Below, in pieces: positions 26,757 through 33,854 of a stretch of DNA of 47,347 nucleotides. A model generated the notes under the pieces. The model did no database searches. It was given only the letters and a program-made list of their open reading frames with translations, and had not been told where the DNA came from. The stretch is from CAYUMU01 sp964445985. Lineage in GTDB: Bacteria > Planctomycetota > Planctomycetia > Pirellulales > S012-138. The translations under genes were made by a program, and so were the position numbers. Position 1 is the first letter of the stretch. The number at the start of each line of letters is the position of its first letter. The DNA lies in the NCBI GenBank assembly GCA_964445985.1, contig CAYUMU010000055.1, forward strand, positions 1 to 47,347. The letters are read 5' to 3'.

Positions 26757-26806
26757 CCACCCCCGTTGCCAAAGCGGCGGCCATCAAATCGCCGGGGTAG
26801 CGGTCA

Positions 26807-26839
26807 GCAGGCCCTGTTCCACCTGGGAACAGGGCCTGC
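26807..26839. terminator. Strong bidirectional stem-loop between convergent genes
   Basis: Perfect 14-bp stem gcaggccctgttcc (26807-26820) / ggaacagggcctgc (26826-26839) with a 5-nt loop (acctg). It lies 50 bp after the DUF3352-like stop and 59 bp after the stop of the minus-strand methyltransferase gene, so it can serve both. No U-run follows on either strand. Confidence 0.7.
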
Positions 26840-26898
26840 ACGCATTGGGGGTCCGTGCCCTCGGCGTGGCCGGCGCGTGCTGTGCCCAGCCTCGGTGC

Positions 26899-27939
26899 TC
26901 AGGTATCGGCGCGTTCGGCCGCCACGCATATTTCTTGATGATTGTGGTGCAACTGCCGGGCTTTGATCCGCGTGAAGCCCCACGTGCGAATGCGGAACAG
27001 ATAATCCGGGATTTCGGCGGCCAGTTTCCATTCCAACAGTTTGAGCGTGAGCAACAACCCCCGGATGGGCACCTCCGGGTAGGTGACAATCGCCTCGACG
27101 GTATCGAGCGTGTAGGTGGGCGCCACGTTCATGTCGGCCGTGAGCCAGCGGAAGCGGCGAAATTCGCGGCGGCGCACGTCGGCCCCCCGCTTGCGAATGT
27201 GGATGAAGTTAGGGTTGCTTTCCACCCGCGCGTCGATATCGGCCGGGTCAACGCCCGTGACTGCCAGACCGTGTTCCAATAAAGCCTGAGCGGCCCCGCC
27301 GGGCGAACAACCCAACTCCACGCAGCGTTCGCCAGGCCGCATGTCAAATCCCGACCAGCGCAGCGCTTCTTCCATCTTGAGGTAAGCCCTGGAAACCATC
27401 GCCAGCGGGGGCGTGATCTGGCAAAAGCCGCCCGGCCAGGTGTCGGTTTCGGTGTTGGCCTGATGGAACCCCAACCAAAACTGCTGGTCGTCGATGCGAA
27501 TCACATCCAGCACCAGGTCGCCGGGCCGAGTCCAGCGATGAATGTCTCGCTGGGGCTGCATCCCCCGCAGCGCATCGGCCAGGGCCAGGTCGTCCGGCTC
27601 CAGCTTTACCGTATAGCCCTGCAAGCCGCTGGGCTTGCGGTCGCGAGGGAACACGTGCACGGCCTGATAATCCCGGTCGCCGGCCAGTTCCCAAATTCGC
27701 GCCGGCAGATTCTCCGGCTGGGCCTCCAGCGGCCCTAAAGAGTATCCCCAGGCGCGGGCAAACACGGCATCCAAACGAAAATCGAGCCCCAGGCCGTGAG
27801 CGGCTTCCAGCTTGAACGTAATGAACCCCGGCCGCGAAAACGCTGGCTTCCAGCCAGGATACCGCCGGGCCATCTCGGCCTTCAGCGCCAACTCGGCCCC
27901 GATTTGGGAAGTGACAAAAATAAACGGAGGCAGCGACAT
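26899..27939 (-). CDS. RlmM-like FtsJ-family RNA 2'-O-methyltransferase
   Basis: 346 aa from ATG 27939, before which the frame is open but without family character. The protein opens with FIFVTSQIGAELALKAEMARRYPGWKPAFSRPGF, typical of the N-terminal substrate-binding part of RlmM, which methylates C2498 of 23S rRNA. The Rossmann SAM-binding motif is CVELGCSPGGAAQALLEHGLAVTGVDP (about 203-230). WLTADMNV (about 266) and the C-terminal ILLLTLKLLEWKL-type segment fit an FtsJ fold with its catalytic Asp and Lys. The rRNA target in this organism is inferred. It lies 188 bp downstream of tadC in the same direction but is functionally unrelated to the pilus. Confidence 0.82.
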   Translation of the reverse strand: MSLPPFIFVTSQIGAELALKAEMARRYPGWKPAFSRPGFITFKLEAAHGLGLDFRLDAVFARAWGYSLGPLEAQPENLPARIWELAGDRDYQAVHVFPRDRKPSGLQGYTVKLEPDDLALADALRGMQPQRDIHRWTRPGDLVLDVIRIDDQQFWLGFHQANTETDTWPGGFCQITPPLAMVSRAYLKMEEALRWSGFDMRPGERCVELGCSPGGAAQALLEHGLAVTGVDPADIDARVESNPNFIHIRKRGADVRRREFRRFRWLTADMNVAPTYTLDTVEAIVTYPEVPIRGLLLTLKLLEWKLAAEIPDYLFRIRTWGFTRIKARQLHHNHQEICVAAERADT

Positions 27940-28100
27940 GCGAATGGGCGAGCAAGGTGACGAAGCGGGTGGCGCGGCATTGGGGAAGAGCAGCGCGCTC
28001 GACACGAGCAATCGACTTCCCTCGGCCCATTCTACCGACGGGCCAACGGCACACGAGGCGCGAAACCCGCCTCAAGCCAACAAAAACCACCCAATACCAC

Positions 28101-28137
28101 CAGCCCCTAATTCCCGGTCCCCAGCCCCTAATTCCCG
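28101..28137. repeat. Tandem C-rich repeat at the 3' end of tadC
   Basis: Two copies of cagcccctaattcccg (28101-28116 and 28122-28137), 21 bp apart. It is the complementary-strand version of the G-rich family at 1843-1913. The second copy supplies the last codons and the stop codon of tadC, so repeat sequence has become part of the gene end. Confidence 0.7.
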
Positions 28138-29096
28138 CTCATCTTCGGGAACATATCCCGCACGATCGTGATCGCGGCCGGTCCCACCAGCACCACAAAG
28201 ATGCCGGGGAAGATGAACATCACCAGCGGAAAGATCAGTTTCACGGCTGTCTTGGCCGCTTTTTCTTCGGCCATCTGCCGGCGACGCGTCCGCATCGAGT
28301 CGCTTTGCACGCGCAAAGCCTGGGCAATGCTGGCTCCGAACTTATCGGCCTGAATCAGAATCGCGGCCAGGGACCGCAGGTCGTCTACCTGGGTGCGCAC
28401 GCCCAATTCATGCAGCACGTCGGCGCGGGGTCGCCCCATCTGCAGTTGGAAGTTGCACAACATCAACTCCTCGGACATCACCTTGTGGGTATCGTGCATT
28501 TCCTCGGCCACCTTCCGCATGGCCTGGTCCAAGCCCAAGCCGGCTTCCACGCACACCACCATCAGGTCGAGCACGTCGGGCAAGCTGAGGAAGATCTGCT
28601 CTTTGCGCTTTCTGCAGATGAGACCCACCACCAGGTCGGGCAGGTAGAACATCACGCCCGCGGCGCTAATGGTGACCATCAGCGATTTCTGCGTCATGCC
28701 GCTGGTCAGTAGCATGGTGCCGCCGCCGGCAATGAAGCCGATCACCAGGCCCACGAATTTGAGGCCGAGGAACACGCTGACCGAAGATTCGCCGCGGAAG
28801 CCGCCGCTGGCCAGGCGGGCTTTGAGCTTGCTGGCTTCAAACTCGTTCTTGGGTTGCAGCGGCTTGCTGGCGGCCGAGGCCTTTTCCAGCACGCGGCTCA
28901 TGGCGTCGGACTTCTTGCCAGACCGGGCCGCTTCTTTATCGCGGCGGAGGCTGGGGTTGCGCAGTTCGTCGAGACGTTCCACGGCCCTCGACCGCTGCGA
29001 CGAAAACCACTCCAGGCCCGCCAATGCCAACGCGGCAAACAGGCCAAAAATGGCGTAGGGCACAACCTGAGCAAAGGACATTGCGGCTAGTAACAT
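28128..29096 (-). CDS. tadC: Tad pilus inner-membrane platform protein TadC
   Basis: 322 aa type II secretion F-domain protein that anchors the TadA motor with TadB. An N-terminal membrane helix (about 10-30) and a basic linker precede two membrane segments (about 108-160), the conserved cytoplasmic F domain (LSLPDVLDLMVVCVEAGLGLDQAMRKVAEEM, about 172-202, and LRSLAAILIQADKFGASIAQAL) and C-terminal membrane segments (IFPLVMFIFPGIFVVLVGPA). The start is at ATG 29096; ATG 29081 is possible. 48 bp after tadB. The last residues MSGN come from the C-rich repeat. Confidence 0.93.
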   Translation of the reverse strand: MLLAAMSFAQVVPYAIFGLFAALALAGLEWFSSQRSRAVERLDELRNPSLRRDKEAARSGKKSDAMSRVLEKASAASKPLQPKNEFEASKLKARLASGGFRGESSVSVFLGLKFVGLVIGFIAGGGTMLLTSGMTQKSLMVTISAAGVMFYLPDLVVGLICRKRKEQIFLSLPDVLDLMVVCVEAGLGLDQAMRKVAEEMHDTHKVMSEELMLCNFQLQMGRPRADVLHELGVRTQVDDLRSLAAILIQADKFGASIAQALRVQSDSMRTRRRQMAEEKAAKTAVKLIFPLVMFIFPGIFVVLVGPAAITIVRDMFPKMSGN

Positions 29097-29144
29097 AGTG
29101 ATTCACTCAACCCGTCAGAAAAAGTCGCCCCAGCCACCCGATTC

Positions 29145-30110
29145 TTAAACTTTGATATTCACGATCTTGCGAATCGTTAAGGCTCCGAGCACTTGCAATA
29201 TTCCAGCCACAATCAGCATTTGCTGACCCATGGGGTCTTCAAACAGCATCATGCTGTATTGAGGGTTCAGATAATAAACCGCCAGGAACAACAGCGGCGG
29301 CAACGCCAGCAGCACAATGCCAGAGAGCCGGCCTTCGCCCGTCAGGGCCTGGACCTGTCCCCAGATTTTGAAGCGTTCGCGAATGATATAGCCAATCTTG
29401 TCCAGAATTTCGGCCAGGTCGCCGCCCGTTTGACGTTGCAGCACCACGGCCGTGGCAAAGAATTTCAAGTCCAGGTTGGGCACGCGCTGTGTCAGATTAT
29501 TCAGGGCGTCGTCCAGGGCCACGCCCAGGTTCTGCTCTTCAAAGGCGCGGCTGAATTCTTCGCCAATGGGGGCGGGCATTTCATCGGCCACCAGGCTCAG
29601 ACCGGCCGCCAAACTATGGCCGGCCCGCAGGGCTCGCGCGATCAATTCCAAAGCGTCGGGAAGTTGAGCGGCGAACTTCTTCAGTTTGCGTTTCCGTTTG
29701 AAGATCAACCAAAAGTAGGGGAGCACGCCCATGATGGCCGCCGCGATCGGCGCCACGGCAACGGGAGCGCCGGTGACAAACGCAAACATGCCGCCCAGCA
29801 CGGCCATCACGCCGCAGACGCCCAGAAACTGGGAGGGAGTCAGATTGGCGCCGGCCTGTTCGATCAAACCGCGAATGTTGCCGAACCGCGAAAATACCCC
29901 CTCCAAGAACTTGCCGTTGCCAAAGTCGCCCAAGGCGCCCGCGCGGAGCACGCTCTCTTCGCGGTTGGGGGTGGACGACTTCGCGCCGGTGAGCAGGTCG
30001 AGCCGCTCTTCTGCCGTGCTTTGCGAATCGCCGCGCAGCAGGAAGATAATGCCACCCACGAGCGCCGCGACCGCGACAAAGACGGCAACGGAGATTAGTA
30101 GCGGATCCAT
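29145..30110 (-). CDS. tadB: Tad pilus inner-membrane platform protein TadB
   Basis: 321 aa. N-terminal helix (VAVFVAVAALVGGIIFLL), a central pair of membrane segments (FLGVCGVMAVLGGMFAFV, VAVAPIAAAIMGVLPYFW), then the T2SF domain AAQLPDALELIARALRAGHSLAAGL (about 146-170) with NLDLKFFATAVVLQRQTGGDLAEIL (about 210-235), and two final helices. Partner of TadC in the platform that transmits TadA-driven motion to pilin assembly. AAGG lies 8 nt before ATG 30110. 19 bp separate it from tadA, so it is cotranscribed. Confidence 0.94.
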   Translation of the reverse strand: MDPLLISVAVFVAVAALVGGIIFLLRGDSQSTAEERLDLLTGAKSSTPNREESVLRAGALGDFGNGKFLEGVFSRFGNIRGLIEQAGANLTPSQFLGVCGVMAVLGGMFAFVTGAPVAVAPIAAAIMGVLPYFWLIFKRKRKLKKFAAQLPDALELIARALRAGHSLAAGLSLVADEMPAPIGEEFSRAFEEQNLGVALDDALNNLTQRVPNLDLKFFATAVVLQRQTGGDLAEILDKIGYIIRERFKIWGQVQALTGEGRLSGIVLLALPPLLFLAVYYLNPQYSMMLFEDPMGQQMLIVAGILQVLGALTIRKIVNIKV

Positions 30111-30129
30111 GTTCGATGCCTTGGTTTTG

Positions 30130-31449
30130 TTAGTCTTCTAACATCGTACGTTGCCGGAACGCGCTGGCGGGCAGCCGCACGCCCGACGATTCCATCCGGC
30201 TCATGAAGCTGGGGCGGATGCCAGAAGCTTCAAAGCGCCCCACGGCTCGGCCCGTTTCGTCAACGCCGGTCTGAATGTATTTATAGATGTCCTGCATCAC
30301 CACCGTGTCTTGCTCCAAGCCGACCACTTCGGTGATATGCGTGATCTTGCGGGGGCCGCCCTGCAAGCGGTTGGCCTGAATAATCAAGTCCACGGCGCTG
30401 GCAATCTGTTGCCGCATGGCTTTGAGCGGCAATTCCACGCCCGTCATCATGATCATGGTTTCAATACGGGCCAGAGCGTCACGCGGCGTATTGGCGTGCA
30501 AGGTGGTCATCGAACCTTCGTGGCCCGTGTTCATGGCCTGCAGCATGTCCAAGGTTTCGGGACCGCGGCATTCGCCGATGATTACCCGCTCGGGCCGCAT
30601 GCGCAAAGCATTGCGGACCAGGTCGGTGGCCGTGATGGCGCCGCGGCCTTCAATATTGGCCGGCCGCGTTTCCAAGCGCACCACGTGGTCTTGCTGCAGT
30701 TGGAGTTCCGCCGCGTCTTCAATGGTTACAATCCGCTCGGTGTTGGGAATGAAGCTGGAAAGCGTATTCAACAGCGTGGTCTTACCAGAACCCGTGCCGC
30801 CTGAAATTATGATATTCAGCCGGGCCTTGATGGCTCCTTCCAGCAGCATCACCATCTCGGGCGTGAAGGCCTTGTAGTTCAGCAGGTCTTCCAGCTTGAG
30901 CGGATTGGCGCCAAATCGACGAATGGAAACCGCCGGCCCATCCAGCGAAAGCGGCGGAATGATCGCATTCACGCGGGAACCATCGGTCAGGCGGGCATCG
31001 ACCATGGGGCACGTTTCGTCCACCCGGCGTCCCACCTTGGAAACAATCCGGTCGATAATCTGCAGCAAATGTTTGTCATTGCGAAATGTCACCGTGGTTT
31101 TTTCCAACCGGCCGCGGCGTTCCACGTACACGCTGCGTGGTCCGTTGATCAAAATGTCGCTGATCGTGCTGTCTTTGAGCAGCATTTCGAGCGGACCCAG
31201 GCCGAAGGTCTCGTCGAGCACCTCTTCAATCAGCCGCTCGCGCTCCTGCCGATTGAGCAGCGTATCTTCGGTGTCGCACAGGTGCTCAACCACCAGGCGG
31301 ATTTCGCGGCGGAGCGTATCGCCTTCCAGGTCGCCCACGCGCGTCAGATCCAGTTTGTCGACGAGCTTGGAATGAATCCGCCGCTTCATTTCCTCGAAGT
31401 CGGACTCTTGCTTGCGTTCGGTGGAGCGAGTGGGGAATGGAGGCTTCAT
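30130..31449 (-). CDS. tadA: Tad pilus motor ATPase TadA/CpaF
   Basis: 439 aa VirB11/GspE-type hexameric ATPase that powers Flp pilus assembly. Walker A GGTGSGKT (217-224), Asp box TIEDAAEL (242-249), Walker B RVIIGECRG (288-296) and His box GHEGSMTTLHAN (309-320) are all intact. The N-terminal domain (ETFGLGPLEMLLKDSTISDILINGPRSVYVERRG) is typical of CpaF. A strong ribosome site (AAGGA, 5 nt before ATG 31449) fixes the start. It is separated from tadZ upstream by 664 bp containing a hairpin-rich repeat and a 10-G tract at 31530-31539, so it may have its own promoter. Confidence 0.95.
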   Translation of the reverse strand: MKPPFPTRSTERKQESDFEEMKRRIHSKLVDKLDLTRVGDLEGDTLRREIRLVVEHLCDTEDTLLNRQERERLIEEVLDETFGLGPLEMLLKDSTISDILINGPRSVYVERRGRLEKTTVTFRNDKHLLQIIDRIVSKVGRRVDETCPMVDARLTDGSRVNAIIPPLSLDGPAVSIRRFGANPLKLEDLLNYKAFTPEMVMLLEGAIKARLNIIISGGTGSGKTTLLNTLSSFIPNTERIVTIEDAAELQLQQDHVVRLETRPANIEGRGAITATDLVRNALRMRPERVIIGECRGPETLDMLQAMNTGHEGSMTTLHANTPRDALARIETMIMMTGVELPLKAMRQQIASAVDLIIQANRLQGGPRKITHITEVVGLEQDTVVMQDIYKYIQTGVDETGRAVGRFEASGIRPSFMSRMESSGVRLPASAFRQRTMLED

Positions 31450-31529
31450 CGTTTTCCTTCGCGTACTCAGCAGGCGCTGCCTGGCTCTTCAATGAGGGGG
31501 GGCAGGCGAAGACTGAATGGCTTTGAATC

Positions 31530-31539
31530 GGGGGGGGGG
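31530..31539. repeat. 10-G homopolymer 80-90 bp upstream of tadA
   Basis: Uninterrupted run of ten G on the plus strand (ten C on the coding strand of tadA), in the untranslated upstream region of the motor ATPase gene. Tracts of this length are prone to slipped-strand length change in many bacteria. Confidence 0.8.
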
Positions 31540-31680
31540 TGAGGAATCGGCGGCCCTGGGGGTATCGCTGGAACGCAACGGCGGTGATGCGCGGAAGCGG
31601 CGCGCTGCCTCTGGAAACATAGCTCAAGATTTGCACCGGCAAGCTCCCAGGCCAGATGAGGCATGTGAGATCCAGGTTTT

Positions 31681-31905
31681 CATCCCGGAGAGATGTCAGC
31701 TCGTAGCCAGGGTTTGAGCGTCAGCGACAACCCTGGTGTCAGGTTGACCTTTCCATGTTCATCCTGAAAGGATGATAGCCGGGTGGAACGAGCCACAGGC
31801 GCGGCCGCGGCCCCTGGACGGGGTCGATGGAAATTATTCGTCGTCTTTCCGGCGGTGTCGCTTGCACTCAACCGCCGGCTACTGGCTGCAAACCCCTTCG
31901 GGGTT
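31681..31905. repeat. Multi-hairpin dispersed repeat element
   Basis: Array of small palindromes: catcccggagagatg (31681-31695); ccagggtt/aaccctgg arms (31707-31714, 31729-31736) with a 14-nt loop; tcatcct/aggatga (31759-31775); ccggcggt/accgccgg arms (31849-31856, 31871-31878) with a 14-nt loop; aacccc/ggggtt (31891-31905). The two long-loop hairpins are related in opposite orientation: each reads gtagcc-stem-tgag(c/t)g..agcgac-stem on its own strand. The layout is therefore an inverted pair around a GC-rich centre, like a bacterial interspersed mosaic element of REP units. Confidence 0.8.
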
Positions 31906-32113
31906 AAATACATATAAGGCGCATTTGCTTTCATTCAAGTCGGCGCTATTCATAGGAGATGATTATACGGGAATGAAAGACATAGCACATGCCCACCATG
32001 CCTAACGACGAAATCGGGAAGCTATTTTTCGGCCGCCGCGAAAGAGGGGGTCGGCTTGGCGCCCCTGGGACGCGTGTTCCGATGCGACCCGCCAGCCGGA
32101 ATTGCCGCCGGAG

Positions 32114-33325
32114 CTACTTCTTGTCTTTGGACCAGAAGTTAAACAGGCCTCGTACGCCGGGCGTTTTGGCCGCATCGGCAGTCGCCGTGCGATCGTCGCC
32201 GCCCAGCATTTCGGCCAGTTGCTTGATCGATTGCGTGATGTTTGCCTTGGGGGCCTGTTCGTACAACGGCACGCCGTTGTTGCGGGTCTCGACCATCGTG
32301 CGATAGTCGTTGGGGATTTGCCAGGCAATCTCACGGCCAATCGTTTCTTGCGCCTTCTTGGTGCTAATCTGGCCGTCGCCCAAGCCGAAGCGATTCACCA
32401 CAATCTTCACCTTGTCGGCCAATTCCGGCACTTCGCCGAAAGACATCATCAACCGCACCACGTTTCGCAAGCACGGCAAGTCCATTTGGGTCACCAGCAG
32501 CACATGGCTGGCCGCCATCATGGCTACCATGTCGTTGGACGTGTATCCCTTGGAAAGGTCGATCACCAGGTGCGAAAAGGTGGCCTTCAACAGGCCGATC
32601 ACGCGCTGCAGATTCTCCGGCGTCACCAGGCTGACGTCTTCCATTTGCACGGGCCGCGGCAGCAGATACAAGCCCGAAGCGTGCTTGGTCAGCGAGCGTT
32701 TCAGCAGGCTGAAATCGAGCCGGGTTACGTTCTGGGCAACATCGACCAGCGTGTAGTCTGGAATGGTATCCAGGAAGACATCGCAATCGCCCAGGCACAA
32801 ATCGAGATCGACCAGCGCCACCGTGCGATCGGGATCCTGGGCCAACGAGCAGGCGATGTTCACGGCCATGCTGGTGCAGCCCACGCCCCCGGTGGCTCCC
32901 GCCACGGCAATCACCGAGCTGCCACGGCTTTTGGTGCGGCCCTTGCCGAACTTCCGCTCGTTCAATCGACCCAGCGCGTCCAGCAGATCGTCGATCCGTA
33001 GTGGCTGGGGCAAGAACTCTTTGGCCCCGGCCCGCATGGTCTGCAGAATCAGGCTGCCATCGGTGCTGCCGCTCACCACAATGATGGCGCACTCGGGCGA
33101 GGTTTCGTTCAACTGCGTAATGAGCTGCAAGGCTCGGTTGGGGTTGGCATCCAGGGCAATCAGGGCAATGTCGGGATGCGTTTGCCCCACCACGTCGGCA
33201 AAGAACTCATACCGCGAGGCTTCTGCTTCCAGCCAAATGGTGTCCATGCCCAGTAGCATCGCCTTCAATGCGTCGCGAGACGCATCGCTAGGATCGACGA
33301 TAGCGAGTCTGAGGACGTTGTTCAT
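32114..33325 (-). CDS. tadZ: Tad pilus localisation protein TadZ/CpaE
   Basis: 403 aa. Residues 1-120 form an atypical receiver domain (LRLAIVDPSDASRDALKAML; LIALDANP with Asp59 at the usual phosphorylation place; VVSGSTDG; GAKEFLPQPL). Residues 135-385 form a MinD/ParA-like ATPase: AVAGATGGVGCTS (141-153) in place of the P-loop, VDLDLCLGDCDVFLD, and HLVIDLSKGY. The P-loop lysine is replaced (GGVGCT), a deviation also common in TadZ/CpaE, so ATP binding may be weak. It probably places the pilus machine at a cell site. ATG 33325 has only a weak ribosome site. Repeats occupy the gaps on both sides. Confidence 0.9.
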   Translation of the reverse strand: MNNVLRLAIVDPSDASRDALKAMLLGMDTIWLEAEASRYEFFADVVGQTHPDIALIALDANPNRALQLITQLNETSPECAIIVVSGSTDGSLILQTMRAGAKEFLPQPLRIDDLLDALGRLNERKFGKGRTKSRGSSVIAVAGATGGVGCTSMAVNIACSLAQDPDRTVALVDLDLCLGDCDVFLDTIPDYTLVDVAQNVTRLDFSLLKRSLTKHASGLYLLPRPVQMEDVSLVTPENLQRVIGLLKATFSHLVIDLSKGYTSNDMVAMMAASHVLLVTQMDLPCLRNVVRLMMSFGEVPELADKVKIVVNRFGLGDGQISTKKAQETIGREIAWQIPNDYRTMVETRNNGVPLYEQAPKANITQSIKQLAEMLGGDDRTATADAAKTPGVRGLFNFWSKDKK

Positions 33326-33544
33326 TGCATCGTGATGAAATTGAGCGGTTGAGCCGACCGTTCTTCAATTCAGAACCGAGGCGACTCACAAAATACGAGA
33401 ACCCATCGATCTCATCGCCGCCCCCGTCAATGAGAATACGATCTACCCAAAACTCTAGGTCGCGAAAACGCGACAAGCAGGTTGCCCATGATTTTATCTT
33501 TAGGGGGGGCTGGGGCTTGCCAGCCATCTCGGCGCTTGCGATAC

Positions 33545-33648
33545 GCATTCACCTTGGCCGCGCATCGCGAAAGGATTGCACGAAAAACAAAGTCGGCTTT
33601 CGCTCCGCGAAAGGCGACTATGCCCGAAAGTTATTCTTCATGGGTTCC
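33545..33648 (+). repeat. Dispersed palindromic repeat, copy B (half palindrome)
   Basis: Plus-strand copy of the element at 12516-12626. Shared parts: cattcac near the left end, gcacgaaa..aaagtcgg (33578-33596), one palindrome arm ctttcgctccgcgaaag (33597-33613), ggcgactatgcccgaaagtt (33614-33633) and catgggttcc (33639-33648). The second arm and spacer found in copy A are absent here, as if one 23-bp unit was deleted or never duplicated. Confidence 0.85.
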
Positions 33649-33706
33649 AAAGTCCGTTATGCCTGGCAAAGCACCATCAAGCGGAGCTGGCCGGGTTGTT
33701 CCGGTG

Positions 33707-33739
33707 AGGCAGGGCACGACCGGATAGGCAGGGCACGAC
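33707..33739. repeat. Direct repeat pair aggcagggcacgac
   Basis: Two exact 14-bp copies (33707-33720, 33726-33739) with a 5-bp spacer, between repeat copy B and the end of the secretin gene. Confidence 0.65.
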
Positions 33740-33854
33740 TTCTGAGCCGACAAGTACGATTGGCCGGAATGATGGGGCGCCGACGGATATTCAGGCCGGG
33801 AACATCCATCCGCAACCGTGGCCGAACCTCTGCACAGGCCCCCTGGCATGCCGG

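Larger units (their letters stand above)
31450..32113. other. Repeat-filled gap between tadZ and tadA
   Basis: 664 bp without a gene inside the pilus cluster. It holds two G homopolymers (31496-31502, seven; 31530-31539, ten) just upstream of tadA and the multi-hairpin repeat at 31681-31905. Any promoter for tadA-tadB-tadC would lie here; none could be picked with confidence. Confidence 0.75.
33326..33854. other. Repeat-bearing gap between the secretin gene and tadZ
   Basis: 529 bp without a gene. It contains palindromic repeat copy B (33545-33648) and a pair of aggcagggcacgac direct repeats (33707-33720 and 33726-33739, period 19). A G7 run lies near 33504. A promoter for tadZ might lie in the AT-richer 33326-33400 but is not evident. 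Confidence 0.7.

Noticed and set aside
31681..31905. Possible CRISPR array
   Set aside because: The units are different inverted hairpins, not identical direct repeats with regular spacers; no cas genes in the window.
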